This document shows, one piece after another, positions 27,326 through 36,270 of a stretch of 64,000 bases of DNA. The notes below the pieces were generated by a model. That model had not been told where the DNA came from. It ran no database searches and was given only the letters and a program-made list of their open reading frames with translations. Numbering within the stretch: the first letter of the stretch is position 1; the number at the start of each line of letters is the position of its first letter. Source of the stretch: JBBRBB01 sp038206235. Its GTDB lineage: Bacteria > Bacteroidota > Bacteroidia > Chitinophagales > Chitinophagaceae. A program made the position numbers and the translations under genes. The stretch spans positions 124,001 through 188,000 of the forward strand of contig JBBRBB010000003.1 in the NCBI GenBank assembly GCA_038206235.1. Direction: 5' to 3'.

Positions 27326-27718
27326 CTAATGATTCTTATTCTTTTTTATCTCCTCCATGATTTCTTTTTCTGTTTTCAATGCATCATCATCAGGCTTCTT
27401 TTTAATGTAAATAATAATATATTTTGATAATTTCGGATTTTGCTTAAAATAAGCGTTTACTTCAACTGAATCCTTAGTATAAGAAGGGTCAATGATAAGG
27501 CTGTTACCATCCCAATTACCTGCGCTTGATGAAAAAGTAATAGTTGTATTATTGAGAGGAATATATCTGCCGCTAGAAAGCTTGCCATCTACATTAATAT
27601 AATTGTACACGCCTTTTTTTAAGCTATCTGTATATAAATGAAAATAAATGTTTTCTATTTTCTGAGCCTTTATACACAATGATGTGAAGCTAAATATCGT
27701 TATTAAAAAAATTCGCAT
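27326..27718 (-). CDS. Secreted hypothetical protein
   Basis: The 130-residue protein has a signal peptide (MRIFLITIFSFTSLCIKAQ) and a mature part predicted to be beta-rich (ENIYFHLYTDSLKKGVYNYINVDGK, then TTITFSSSAGNW) ending in a charged tail with acidic and lysine residues. I do not recognise the family. It stands alone, convergent with clpC and divergent from the sigma-factor gene. The frame is clean and the composition matches the neighbourhood, so it is probably real. Confidence 0.65.
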   Translation of the reverse strand: MRIFLITIFSFTSLCIKAQKIENIYFHLYTDSLKKGVYNYINVDGKLSSGRYIPLNNTTITFSSSAGNWDGNSLIIDPSYTKDSVEVNAYFKQNPKLSKYIIIYIKKKPDDDALKTEKEIMEEIKKNKNH

Positions 27719-27807
27719 AGTTTTTTAGAAAGTATGTAAAAAATTATACCAAAAACATTTTGTAAGAAAAATATCCTAATTTTAACGCCTCCAAATATAT
27801 TTATCCT

Positions 27808-28446
27808 GTGAGTAAACCTGACTTCAAGTTTTACGTATATACTAAAACTAGTAAAAATAATCCATATTGGTTGGAACCCCTGAAACATATAATCGAGGGT
27901 TGTATAAACAATGAGCAGAAATGTCAAAAGATATTCTATGAACATTATTATGGATATGCGCTTAAATCTGTTTTTAGATATATATATCGGTACGAGCGGG
28001 CAACGGACGTAGTAAATGATGGGTTTGTGAAGATCTTTAGGAATTTTAAAAATTTTCGGTATTCTGACGAAGAGAATCTTGAGAAGATTGTGATGGGATG
28101 GATAAGGCGAATCCTAATAAACACCGCAGTTGATGAATTGCGAAGACAGAATATGATGCCCGAAGTTGGAGATTTACCCGAGCATCTTTGGCAGGAACCA
28201 GATAATGAGCTGCCACCGGATCAGTTGATAATTTATAAAGAATTGATATTACAGCTAAAGAGATTACCGCCATCTTATCGAACTGTTTTCAACATGTTTG
28301 TAATTGATGGATACACGCATCAGGAAATTGCAAACGAGCTTGGCATATCTGTGGGAACATCAAAATCAACCTTGTTTAAGGCAAAAGCATTTTTGAAAAA
28401 TTATTTAAATAACCAAGTTTCTGAAGCAGATGTATGCAGCATATAA
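27808..28446 (+). CDS. ECF-type RNA polymerase sigma factor
   Basis: The 212-residue protein has sigma-70 region 2 around residues 45-110 (FYEHYYGYALKSVFRYI...DVVNDGFVKIFRNF) and region 4 around 150-205 (LKRLPPSYRTVFNMFVIDGYTHQEIANELGISVGTSKSTLFKAK), a classic helix-turn-helix. The start is GTG at 27808; no better ATG precedes region 2. The downstream gene begins 13 bases before this stop, so the two are translationally coupled, and the downstream product, with its membrane span and periplasmic barrel, may modulate the sigma factor. The regulon is unknown. Confidence 0.9.
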   Translation: MSKPDFKFYVYTKTSKNNPYWLEPLKHIIEGCINNEQKCQKIFYEHYYGYALKSVFRYIYRYERATDVVNDGFVKIFRNFKNFRYSDEENLEKIVMGWIRRILINTAVDELRRQNMMPEVGDLPEHLWQEPDNELPPDQLIIYKELILQLKRLPPSYRTVFNMFVIDGYTHQEIANELGISVGTSKSTLFKAKAFLKNYLNNQVSEADVCSI

Positions 28447-29672
28447 ATAAAGATATTGATGAGTTATTCAGGAAAGCTGCCGAGAATTATCCCTTGCAAA
28501 CTGACAACGTTAATTGGGATAAAATTTATAGCAGTTTAAATGCGGCCCCTGAAGCTGGTGTGTATACTCCGGCTTTTTCAAAAGCCAAGAAAAGGTTTCT
28601 GCTGGCAACCACGTTTCTCCTGTTACTTTTAATATCAGGTTTGTTTGTATATAATTATTCAGATGACAATAAGTTGAAATCCTCTGAAAAGAAAGAAATA
28701 CCAAATGCTCAGAAACCTATACTATCAGATGATAATAGAAATCCTTCAGATAAAACAAAGAACGAATTAAAAATTGAAAATATAACTGGTGTTCAAGAGA
28801 AGGCATTAAAAGTATATCAAAAAACAAATAAATCAGTCCCACGATTTTTAACAGACGAAAAAAATATGGAAAGCATATTAAATAATAAGTACAACAGCAA
28901 CCATATAAATGATGAAAGCAATACAATAGTCCTTAATGATAATAACATAAAGACTGATGAGCCTTCTTTTTTGCAAAATTTGAACAGGAAGTCTGATTTA
29001 AAACCTGCGAATGACGGGAATAATACTAATAATTCCGCATCTGCTAAAACACCCATTACACTTAAAACACAAGGGCAACAAAAATTATATATAGGCTTAA
29101 TTGGCTCTCCCGATATTTCAACAATAAAGTATCAAAGTATAAATAAGATTGGGGTTGATTATGGAATTTTAGCAGGATATAAATTGAACAAGCATCTTAA
29201 TATTGAATTAAGTATAGTTCGCGACCACAAACATTATTTTACAAACGGAAAATATTTTAGCACCGACAATTTGAAGTTAAAAGAGTCAACTACTATTGAA
29301 GATTTAAGAGGTTATAATCGTATAACAGAATTACCCGTATGTGTAAGATATAATTTTTCATCAAAAAAGAATACTGGGCAGTTCTTTACTACAATAGGCG
29401 GTACTACTTTATTTGTACATGAAGAAAAATATGATTATGATTTGAATAAAGCAGGCAGAATGGCTGAGGTTGACAGAAATTATAAGAAGGGTGCAACAAA
29501 AGTATTTTCTAATTTACAGCTTAGCGCAGGGTATGAAGCACCCATTAATAAATTGGGTAATATTAGAATTGAGCCATATTACAAATTGCCCGTGCAGGGT
29601 GTAGGTATTGGTGAACTGCATATTACGAGTTTTGGAGTAAACATTGGAATAACAAAAAATATAAGATTATAA
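28434..29672 (+). CDS. Membrane-anchored protein with C-terminal outer-membrane beta-barrel-like domain, coupled to the ECF sigma gene
   Basis: The 412-residue protein has a cytoplasmic N-terminus of about 50 residues (DIDELFRKAAENYPLQ...NWDKIYSSL) resembling the anti-sigma-like start of Bacteroidota barrel proteins, one membrane span (LLATTFLLLLLISGLFVY, about 55-72), a low-complexity Asn/Lys-rich linker, and a C-terminal beta-rich region from about 205 (KLYIGLIGSPDISTIK ... GIRIEP-like strands, ending in an aromatic-poor ITKNIRL). Its position, overlapping the ECF gene by 13 bases, suggests regulation of that sigma factor, but a cognate anti-sigma role is inferred. A strong terminator lies downstream at 29794-29825. 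Confidence 0.7.
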   Translation: MQHINKDIDELFRKAAENYPLQTDNVNWDKIYSSLNAAPEAGVYTPAFSKAKKRFLLATTFLLLLLISGLFVYNYSDDNKLKSSEKKEIPNAQKPILSDDNRNPSDKTKNELKIENITGVQEKALKVYQKTNKSVPRFLTDEKNMESILNNKYNSNHINDESNTIVLNDNNIKTDEPSFLQNLNRKSDLKPANDGNNTNNSASAKTPITLKTQGQQKLYIGLIGSPDISTIKYQSINKIGVDYGILAGYKLNKHLNIELSIVRDHKHYFTNGKYFSTDNLKLKESTTIEDLRGYNRITELPVCVRYNFSSKKNTGQFFTTIGGTTLFVHEEKYDYDLNKAGRMAEVDRNYKKGATKVFSNLQLSAGYEAPINKLGNIRIEPYYKLPVQGVGIGELHITSFGVNIGITKNIRL

Positions 29673-29793
29673 ACAGATTTCTTGCCCATGAATATGACCA
29701 GAATAAATTTTTAGTTTTTTGTTGTTAATGTTTCCCGTAATTATAGCCTTGAAAAACACAATTCTTTGGGGGTTCTTTTAGAGTGATAAACTC

Positions 29794-29825
29794 GGGCCAG
29801 GTGAAAGCCTGGCCTTTTTGTTTTT
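29794..29825 (+). terminator. Rho-independent terminator
   Basis: GGCCAGG (29795-29801) and CCTGGCC (29808-29814) form a 7-bp stem, followed by TTTTTGTTTTT. It lies 120 bp after the ECF-coupled gene with no ORF in between; it could end that operon or a small RNA. Confidence 0.85.
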
Positions 29826-29864
29826 AAATTCTATGTACCGAAGTGTATTTTTTATAGAATTTAT

Positions 29865-30971
29865 TTAGGACAAAAACTGCCCATGAATATAATCCACTAC
29901 ATCTGAAAGATCTTTCGTTTTTTCGTAAATGGCTAATTGCCTATCAGCACCAGTGCCATGTTCCATTATTTTTGGAATGTATTCAATAATATGCCTGCTG
30001 CCAAGATGGTCAACCACATCATCTACAAAGTCTAATAATTCATAAATAAGCACCCGGGTATTTATTTCGGCTTCTTTTCCAAAGTCTATTAAGGAACCGT
30101 CAATACCATAGCGGCCAGCTCGCCATTTATTTTCATTTATCAAGGCACGCTGGTACATCATAAAATTCATATTCTGGTTGCGAAGTTTATATAGTTTTGC
30201 GCACACTGCCTGGAATAAAGCAGTAATAGCAATGGTTTCATTAATAGTCATCGGCACATCGCATATACGAAACTCTACCGTATTAAAGAAGGGATGCACC
30301 CTAAGATCCCACCAGATTTTTTTTGCATTATCAATGCAATTGGTTTTTATAAGAAGGTTTACATAGTTGTCATAAGCTTCTATGCTTTCAAAATAATCGG
30401 GAATGCCCGTTCGTGGAAATTTATCAAAAACTTTTGTGCGGAAAGATTTATAGCCTGTGTGCCTGCCTTCCCAAAAAGGAGAATTGGTGCTCAGTGCATA
30501 AATATGCGGAAGAAAATACCGGGCAGAGTTGGCAATATGAATAGCGAGCTTTCTATCTTCCATTCCTACATGTACATGCAAACCAAAAATGAGATTGCTT
30601 CTTGCTGCTTCCTGCAGTTCATTTACTATCTGGTTATAGCGGGCATGGTCTGTTATTAACTGGCTTTGCCAATGACTAAAGGGGTGAGTGCCCGAAGCTC
30701 CCACCCAAAAGCCAAGTTCTTCTGCTATTTTTGAAATGGTTCCCCGCAGAGTTGATACATCGCGGTAAGCCTCATCAATATCCTGGCAAATATCTGTACC
30801 AACTTCTACAACAGCCTGGTGCATTTCTGCTTTTACTTTATCCTTAATTATTTTCTGACCCTCGGTAACAATTTTTTGTTCATGGCTTGTGAGCTCTCTT
30901 GTTTTGGGGTCAATTACCATGTACTCTTCTTCCACGCCCAGAGTAAAATGTTTATAGCTAAGATTGCTCAT
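29865..30971 (-). CDS. ybdK: Carboxylate-amine ligase, GCS2/YbdK family
   Basis: The 368-residue protein belongs to the glutamate-cysteine ligase type 2 fold family (YbdK): the opening FTLGVEEEYMVIDP with the metal- and ATP-binding Glu cluster, GASGTHPFSHW, LIFGLHVHVGM (His/Val-rich strand), and NTVEFRICDVPMT are all conserved. YbdK enzymes join a carboxylate to an amine using ATP, and some make gamma-glutamyl-cysteine weakly; the true substrate here is not known. It is 30 bp downstream of an ATP-grasp gene on the same strand and shares a divergent promoter region with an esterase, suggesting a three-gene functional unit. Confidence 0.88.
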   Translation of the reverse strand: MSNLSYKHFTLGVEEEYMVIDPKTRELTSHEQKIVTEGQKIIKDKVKAEMHQAVVEVGTDICQDIDEAYRDVSTLRGTISKIAEELGFWVGASGTHPFSHWQSQLITDHARYNQIVNELQEAARSNLIFGLHVHVGMEDRKLAIHIANSARYFLPHIYALSTNSPFWEGRHTGYKSFRTKVFDKFPRTGIPDYFESIEAYDNYVNLLIKTNCIDNAKKIWWDLRVHPFFNTVEFRICDVPMTINETIAITALFQAVCAKLYKLRNQNMNFMMYQRALINENKWRAGRYGIDGSLIDFGKEAEINTRVLIYELLDFVDDVVDHLGSRHIIEYIPKIMEHGTGADRQLAIYEKTKDLSDVVDYIHGQFLS

Positions 30972-31001
30972 ATATTTTTAAGTTTAGGTTTCACAAATAT
31001 T

Positions 31002-31961
31002 TTACATCAGTGCTTTCTTATTACCGCTGCGCTTTATATACTCACCCCATGTAAGGTTATTCACATCCTCTTTGTATGCTAGTGCTTTTTCAATAGCAAA
31101 ATTCGCTGCCGTTTCTACTACCCATGCAAAATTTTCTTCGCCTACGCTTGTTTTCTCTGCATCCGGCGCAGGATTGCAAAAGTCAATTGCATAAGGAACT
31201 CCGTCGCGTAATGCCAGCTCTACTGTATTAAAATCATACCCTAAATATTTATTGATGCGCAATACAATATCTTCCATTTGCTTTAAGCGTTCAGGCGAAG
31301 GTGTGAAGCTTGCAACATAACGCAGATGGTGCGGATTACGCGGCTCATAAGGCATAATGCGTACATATTTTCCACCAATGCAATAACAACGGTAATATTC
31401 ATCAAACACAATTTCTTCCTGCAGCATCATTACTAATTGGCCTGTTTCTGCGTGCTTATCAAAAAAATCTTCGGGGCTTGTTAATTTATATACACTCTTC
31501 CAGCCCCCGCCAGCAAAGGGTTTCATGTAAGCGGGAAAACCAATGTATTTAAAAATACTATCCCAGTCGAGTGGATAAACAAGATTTTCAAAAGATTTGT
31601 CATTAGTATCTGTTGGCAAATCTCTTGAAGGAAGTATTACCGTCTTAGGAACAGGTACATTTATTTTAGTAGCGAGACAATTGTTGAAAAACTTTTCATC
31701 GGCACTCCACCAGAAAGGATTATTAATAACAGCAGTACCGCAAAGAGCTGCGTTTTTAAGATAAGCCCGGTAAAAAGGAATGTCCTGGCTTATACGATCA
31801 ATGATAACTGCATAATCTGATGGCATACCCTGCTCCACTTTGTCAATTCGAACAGACTCTGCCACAATGCCTTCTGCTTTTTTGCTGTTTACTTTTTGAA
31901 TAAAGGCTTCAGGAAATGAACGCTCTTGTCCATAAAGAATACCAATCTTTTTCATACGCAT
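31002..31961 (-). CDS. ATP-grasp-fold ligase
   Basis: The 319-residue protein has ATP-grasp features: YMKPFAGGGWKSVYKL (ATP-binding lysine and glycine-rich loop, about residues 140-158), MLQEEIVFDEYYRCYCIGGKYVRIMPY, and a metal-binding C-terminal segment VELALRDGVPYAIDFCNPAPD. These enzymes form amide or thioester bonds through an acyl-phosphate. It may act with the adjoining GCS2-like ligase on a common amino acid or peptide. MRMKK and MKKIGILYGQ (31955) are both possible starts; the second fits better with the strand beginning KIGILYGQ. It has no signal peptide. Confidence 0.8.
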   Translation of the reverse strand: MRMKKIGILYGQERSFPEAFIQKVNSKKAEGIVAESVRIDKVEQGMPSDYAVIIDRISQDIPFYRAYLKNAALCGTAVINNPFWWSADEKFFNNCLATKINVPVPKTVILPSRDLPTDTNDKSFENLVYPLDWDSIFKYIGFPAYMKPFAGGGWKSVYKLTSPEDFFDKHAETGQLVMMLQEEIVFDEYYRCYCIGGKYVRIMPYEPRNPHHLRYVASFTPSPERLKQMEDIVLRINKYLGYDFNTVELALRDGVPYAIDFCNPAPDAEKTSVGEENFAWVVETAANFAIEKALAYKEDVNNLTWGEYIKRSGNKKALM

Positions 31962-32069
31962 CTTTTTATTTTTTAAAAAATTTTGCTTGATGCTTCAAAT
32001 TAAAAAACAAATTTGAATTTGTTGCAACATAAGAATAAAAAATCTGAAACATAAAAAAATTACTTGCCC

Positions 32070-32077
32070 TATATTTG
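32070..32077 (+). promoter_or_regulatory. Candidate -7 box of the esterase gene, near-leaderless
   Basis: TATATTTG fits TAnnTTTG exactly and ends 7 bases before the ATG at 32085, so transcription would start almost at the start codon. No clear -33 TTG is present. Confidence 0.35.
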
Positions 32078-32084
32078 AAAAATA

Positions 32085-32897
32085 ATGGCTAACGAGAGAC
32101 CAATGCTAACCAATATACTGGCTGAAAGAAATACAATAACTTCTTCCTTTTTGGAAAGAGAAGTTTTAATAGATGCCTACCTGCCTTTAAATATTGTCCA
32201 TCCTGAAAAAATGAGCCTGCTATTGATTAATGACGGACAGGATTTACCCCGCATGCCCTTTAATGAAATACTCAGCGAATTATTTGCTGAAAATGAAATA
32301 ACTCCCTTGCTATGCATTGGCATACACTGCAGTGCACAAAGAAGAATGGAGTATGGCGTTGCAAATCATCCAGATTTTAAAGGCCGCGGTGCAAAGGCTA
32401 ATTTATACACGAATTTTATTTTTAGAGAGTTATTGCCTTTTATAAGAAGAACTTACCGTCTTCTTGCATTTAAAGAAAAGTCTTTTGCAGGATTTTCATT
32501 AGGCGGCCTTAGTGCCCTGGATATTGCATGGAATCATCCGCTTGAATTTTCTAAGGTGGGTGTTTTCAGCGGCTCTTTGTGGTGGAGAAGCATAGGATAT
32601 AAAGAGGGATATAATGAAGATACAGACCGCATAATGCATCAGCAGATACAAAACGGCAAATATCATTCCTGGCTAAAATTCTTTTTTCAATGTGGTGAAT
32701 TGGATGAAAAAAAAGACCGCAACAATAACGGCATTATTGATTCTATTGATGATACACTTGATTTGATTAAAGAACTGAAACAAAAGGGATATACTGATGA
32801 GGATATTTATTATCTCAAATTATCTGATGGCAAACATGATGTTCCCACATGGGCAAGTGCATTTCCCGAATTTTTAAAATGGGGATGGGGGAGATAA
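32085..32897 (+). CDS. Enterochelin-esterase-like alpha/beta hydrolase
   Basis: The 270-residue cytosolic protein (no signal peptide) belongs to the Fes/IroE-like esterase family. The nucleophile elbow is GFSLGG with Ser138; the early segment LLINDGQDLPRMP and the acid/His region LSDGKHDVPTWASAFPEFL (His near residue 254) complete the catalytic set. It is divergently transcribed from the ATP-grasp and GCS2-like genes with 123 bp between the starts. Such a set could make and hydrolyse a small amide or ester compound; this is inferred from proximity. A heptad array abuts its stop codon. Confidence 0.85.
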   Translation: MANERPMLTNILAERNTITSSFLEREVLIDAYLPLNIVHPEKMSLLLINDGQDLPRMPFNEILSELFAENEITPLLCIGIHCSAQRRMEYGVANHPDFKGRGAKANLYTNFIFRELLPFIRRTYRLLAFKEKSFAGFSLGGLSALDIAWNHPLEFSKVGVFSGSLWWRSIGYKEGYNEDTDRIMHQQIQNGKYHSWLKFFFQCGELDEKKDRNNNGIIDSIDDTLDLIKELKQKGYTDEDIYYLKLSDGKHDVPTWASAFPEFLKWGWGR

Positions 32898-32924
32898 GTT
32901 TATAGTTTACAGTTTGTAGTTGTT
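32897..32924 (+). repeat. Heptanucleotide array abutting the esterase stop codon
   Basis: AGTTTAT, AGTTTAC, AGTTTGT, AGTTGTT in direct tandem. The first base is the last base of the TAA stop. On the other strand the units are ACAAACT-like, as in the arrays at 23156 and 63545. Confidence 0.85.
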
Positions 32925-33041
32925 TTGAAAATATTAACCTTCTTACTTATTATTGGCTTTCTTCGAAGATTTTAATTTAGAGTTTTGTGATAATCACAAC
33001 TTAGGACAATATCTTTTAAACCGTTGCCTATAAAAAATTAG

Positions 33042-33414
33042 TGGAGCTGAGGGGATTCGAACCCCTGTCCAAACACATTTACCATAAGCTTTCTACATGC
33101 TTATTTCCTTATTGCTTGTTAGCATATAACAGGAAATGAACAAACCAATTACATGCTTAGCTGAATAATCTTTTGCAGCAGTCACAGCCTTCTGCTGCAG
33201 CATCCTGTTTTATTTTTTATTGGGCGGAAAAGCGAGGCAACAGGCCAGCCTGCTCAACGGCCATAATAGCTACGCTAATCTCTGATTAGGCAGCCATAGC
33301 GAAGTTAGATTCGCCATTTTTTGTTTTGAGTATTCATATTAAAGTGCTAATTACCCAACGCACTGCATGCTTACACCTACCGTAATCTGTGCTGTCAAAA
33401 CCAGGTACAGCCCC
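33042..33414 (-). ncRNA. ssrA: tmRNA (transfer-messenger RNA)
   Basis: The minus strand begins GGGGCTGTACCTGG (5' end near 33414) and ends GTTCGAATCCCCTCAGCTCCA (33042), pairing GGGGCTG with CAGCTCC into the tRNA-like acceptor; the final CCA is not encoded. The tag reading frame runs from about 33315 to 33286 and gives GESNFAMAA then TAA, a normal Bacteroidota-type degradation tag. tmRNA with SmpB rescues stalled ribosomes and targets the tagged peptide to proteases such as ClpXP. The length of about 373 nt is typical. A heptad repeat lies 18 bases upstream of the 5' end. Confidence 0.93.
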
Positions 33415-33431
33415 AGGATTATTTAATATTG

Positions 33432-33473
33432 AATAATTGTTAATTGTCCGAAGGACTCCTTTCGCGGAGATAT
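33432..33473. repeat. Heptad element with palindromic core upstream of ssrA
   Basis: Six 7-bp blocks: AATAATT, GTTAATT, GTCCGAA, GGACTCC, TTTCGCG, GAGATAT. The core GTCCGAAGGACTCCTTTCG is the same as in the uvrA array. It occupies about -18 to -60 relative to the mature tmRNA 5' end, where the promoter would usually lie unless the precursor is longer. Confidence 0.8.
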
Positions 33474-33554
33474 TTCAAAGAACTTAAAGCGTAATGTTTA
33501 TCGTTTATTTTTTCGATTCTAAATCAAACTCCTGAAACTTGTAAACTTGTAAAC

Positions 33555-34898
33555 TTATTTAAACAACCTGAAAATATCTAATCCCAAAGCGTATGCCATA
33601 AGCCCAAGCAGCAACACCATTCCAGCCATTTGGGCGTATTCCATAAACTTATCGCTGGGTTTATGTCCTGTTATCATTTCATAAATACAAAACAATGCAT
33701 GTCCTCCATCTAAAGCAGGTATGGGAAGAATATTCATGAAAGCAAGAATGATGGAGAATATGGCAGTTAAGGTCCAAAATCGCTGCCAATCCCAAATACC
33801 GGGGAAAGTATTTCCAATGCTTATTACACTTCCCAGAGAATCATTGGCGCTTACTTTACCCGAAAAAATTTGTTTAAACCCTGTGATATATTTACTTAGG
33901 GTAGAAAAACACCTTCTTATACCCGTAGGTATAGATTCTAACAATGAATATTTGTGCGTAATCGTTCCAAATAATTCATCAGGATTCGCATTCATAAAAC
34001 CTACCATTGCATTATCGTTTAATTTAGCTTTTATCTCTCCTGTATCTGCGCCTCTTAAAACCTTTAAAAGCACTTCTTTGTTTTTTAAATCTTTTTTCAA
34101 AAAATTAAACTCATTGTAATAATTAAAGGAATAATTATTTAGTGCGATTATCTTATCGCCTTTTTGAAGCCTGCCTTGTGTAAAATTTGCAGCAGGGACA
34201 ACAGAATCTACTATTACCGGGATTCTTGCATCTACAAAACCTTCTGTCCTTGTTTTATTAAGAGCATTAATAAAATCATCGGGGAGATTAATATTTAATA
34301 GCTGCCCGTTTCTTTGCACCTGTATGCTTTTAGCATCTGAAAGAATAATATCAGCACCTATACTTCCAAAATTTACAACAGGCTTATTATCTATGGCAAT
34401 AATATTATCACCATCCACAATGCCTATTTTTCTTGCAAGGGAATCTGCATACACGCCATATTTTAAATTTTTGGCCGGTAAATATTCATCTCCCCATGTG
34501 TAGGTAAGCATGATAAATAAAAAGAGGGCAAGCGCTACATTCAACACTACACCACCAATCATAATAATTAAACGCTGCCATGCCGGTTTGCTTCTAAATT
34601 CATAAGGTTTTGCAGGCTGCTTCAATTGTTCCTTATCCATGCTTTCATCTACCATGCCTGCAATTTTTACATAGCCGCCAAAAGGTATCCAGCCAATGCC
34701 ATACTCTGTTTCTCCAATCTTCTTTTTCCACAAACTAAACCAGGGATTAAAAAAAAGATAAAACTTTTCTACCCTGCATTTAAACCAGCGGGCAGTGAGA
34801 TAGTGCCCCAGTTCATGTATGGTAACTAAAATAGAAAAAGAGAAAATAAATTGTAAGGTTTTAATACCCACACCTGCCCAGTCAATTACTAATAACAT
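33555..34898 (-). CDS. rseP: RIP metalloprotease RseP (site-2 protease)
   Basis: The 447-residue inner-membrane protein cleaves anti-sigma factors and signal-peptide remnants inside the membrane. The zinc site HELGH is at residues 28-32 in the first membrane span (VTIHELGHYLTARWF); the second active-site segment NILPIPALDGGHALF lies near residue 395. PDZ-like domains fill the middle (DGDNIIAIDNKPVVN and LQKGDKIIALNNYSF, two copies). About four membrane spans are visible. Length and order agree with Bacteroidota RseP. It is not obviously in an operon here; the upstream 460 bp contain tRNAs on the other strand. Confidence 0.93.
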   Translation of the reverse strand: MLLVIDWAGVGIKTLQFIFSFSILVTIHELGHYLTARWFKCRVEKFYLFFNPWFSLWKKKIGETEYGIGWIPFGGYVKIAGMVDESMDKEQLKQPAKPYEFRSKPAWQRLIIMIGGVVLNVALALFLFIMLTYTWGDEYLPAKNLKYGVYADSLARKIGIVDGDNIIAIDNKPVVNFGSIGADIILSDAKSIQVQRNGQLLNINLPDDFINALNKTRTEGFVDARIPVIVDSVVPAANFTQGRLQKGDKIIALNNYSFNYYNEFNFLKKDLKNKEVLLKVLRGADTGEIKAKLNDNAMVGFMNANPDELFGTITHKYSLLESIPTGIRRCFSTLSKYITGFKQIFSGKVSANDSLGSVISIGNTFPGIWDWQRFWTLTAIFSIILAFMNILPIPALDGGHALFCIYEMITGHKPSDKFMEYAQMAGMVLLLGLMAYALGLDIFRLFK

Positions 34899-35360
34899 TG
34901 AAAATATTTTTGTAACCTGTTTTAGAATAACTACTAAACTTTTTACAGCCTCCCATGTGTTTCGGGATCGTCATCTTCTTTTTCTTTGCCTTCACTTCAA
35001 GAAAAGCCGCCCAAAGTAATAATAATTTGCTTATACAATCTATGTTAAACTTTAGAGATGGAATAAAAGGAGATAACGATGTGCCAATTAAGGATTAAAA
35101 GTTATTTTAAACGCATATTTTTTTGCTGAATTAAGCATGGAAGTTTTTAGGACCTAAAAAAAAGGTGAACAATGAACAAAAGATAAAATATTAAGAAAAA
35201 AGGTTGCATAAGTTTTTCTATTTTTACCAGTCATCATCGAAAATATTATTTTGTTTTTTTAACTGCCTTTCTTAGTCATGTAATTGTTGCAAATTATATT
35301 GTGTATTATCGCACAAAACAAAGAGGTGGCTGCTTTTGCAAATAGAACTTAAAAAGTAAT
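34899..35360. other. Intergenic region upstream of rseP and the tRNAs
   Basis: This 462-bp AT-rich stretch holds no convincing ORF. A short minus-strand frame near 34950-34990 reads SEGKEKEDDDPETHGRL and could be the tail of a lost gene; the frame upstream of it is stopped. A weak double TGAACAA repeat lies at about 35164-35177. The tRNA promoter should lie in its right-hand end, but I cannot place it securely. Confidence 0.35.
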
Positions 35361-35419
35361 GACTCCGTAGCTCAGTTGGTAGAGCATCCCGATTCTTATC
35401 GGGAGGGTTCAGAGTTCGG
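35361..35419 (+). pseudogene. Truncated tRNA-Lys-like gene
   Basis: The first 26 bases are identical to the intact tRNA-Lys downstream (35441), and the anticodon arm CCCGA-TTCTTAT-CGGGA carries anticodon CTT. After the start of the T-arm (GTTCAGAGTTCGG) the sequence breaks into A-rich DNA, so the 3' half of the T-arm and the acceptor strand are missing. The anticodon stem differs from that of the intact gene, so it is a relic of a second tRNA-Lys rather than a fresh partial copy. Confidence 0.8.
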
Positions 35420-35440
35420 AAAAATAAAAATAAACAATTT

Positions 35441-35513
<73 letters not shown>

Positions 35514-35545
35514 CTAACTTTTAATATTTTTGCTCTTCTTTATTA

Positions 35546-35616
35546 TGCCCGATAGTATAATGGTAGTACGTCAGATTCTGGCTCTGATAGTCAAGGTTCG
35601 AATCCTTGTCGGGTAA
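35546..35616 (+). tRNA. tRNA-Gln (anticodon CTG)
   Basis: A 71-nt cloverleaf: acceptor TGCCCGA pairs with TCGGGTA, discriminator A; anticodon arm TCAGA-TTCTGGC-TCTGA with anticodon CTG; T-arm CAAGG-TTCGAAT-CCTTG. It is 32 bp after tRNA-Lys and 66 bp before gmk. CCA is not encoded. Confidence 0.9.
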
Positions 35617-35682
35617 CTATCTTTCTATCTCCCTTATCAAACGCAAAGTCTTCAATTCATGATTTTTGTTTTTACTTTGCTC

Positions 35683-36270
35683 ATGCCCTCATCTCAAAAT
35701 AAAATAATTATTATTACTGCTCCATCCGGTGCAGGTAAAACATCCATTACACATTGCTTGCTTACTAAAATGCCGCAGCTTGCATTCTCTGTTTCTGCTG
35801 CTACCCGAAAACCAAGAGCAGATGAAAAAGATGGGCTTGATTATTATTTTATAAGTATAAATAAATTTCAGCAAAAAATAAAAGAAGATGCTTTTGTAGA
35901 ATGGGAAATGGTTTATGAAGGAAAATATTACGGCACATTGAAAAGTGAATTAGAAAGAATATGGAATAAGAATAAAACGCCGGTGCTTGATATTGATGTT
36001 CATGGCGCTATTCATGTGCAAAAACAGTATCCCGAAAATTCGCTGGCAATTTTTATTGAGCCTCCCTCAGAAGCGGAATTAAAAAAAAGGTTGGAAAGCA
36101 GGGGCACAGAATCACCTGAAAGCCTGCAAACACGGTGGAATAAGGCGGCTTACGAAATGTCTTTCAAATATCATTTCAATAAAATAATTATGAATGATGA
36201 GTTTCAAAAAGCTTGTGCGCAAACAGAAACAGAAGTGAGTAAATTTTTAGGACTCAAGGCGGATGGATAA
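35683..36270 (+). CDS. gmk: Guanylate kinase
   Basis: The 195-residue protein phosphorylates GMP to GDP. The P-loop TAPSGAGKTS lies at about residues 10-19, the GMP-binding region VSAATRKPRADEKDGLDYYF at 38-57 and EWEMVYEGKYYGTLKSELE at about 76-94, and the LID-region Arg in RLESRGTESPESLQTRW. The frame is open to 35659, but ATG 35683 (MPSSQNKIII) places the P-loop at the usual distance. It converges on the Uma2 gene, overlapping the last 24 bases. Confidence 0.93.
   Translation: MPSSQNKIIIITAPSGAGKTSITHCLLTKMPQLAFSVSAATRKPRADEKDGLDYYFISINKFQQKIKEDAFVEWEMVYEGKYYGTLKSELERIWNKNKTPVLDIDVHGAIHVQKQYPENSLAIFIEPPSEAELKKRLESRGTESPESLQTRWNKAAYEMSFKYHFNKIIMNDEFQKACAQTETEVSKFLGLKADG

Noticed and set aside
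32981..32995. Palindrome TTGTGATAATCACAA resembling a CRP/FNR operator
   Set aside because: Half-site spacing is three instead of six bases, and it lies between convergent transcripts, where an operator is unlikely.
33535..33562. Tandem AACTTGTA units near the rseP stop considered as another heptad array
   Set aside because: The period is 8 bp, not 7, and there is no core.
35361..35419. First tRNA-Lys-like sequence taken as a functional tRNA
   Set aside because: The T-arm and 3' acceptor strand are missing.
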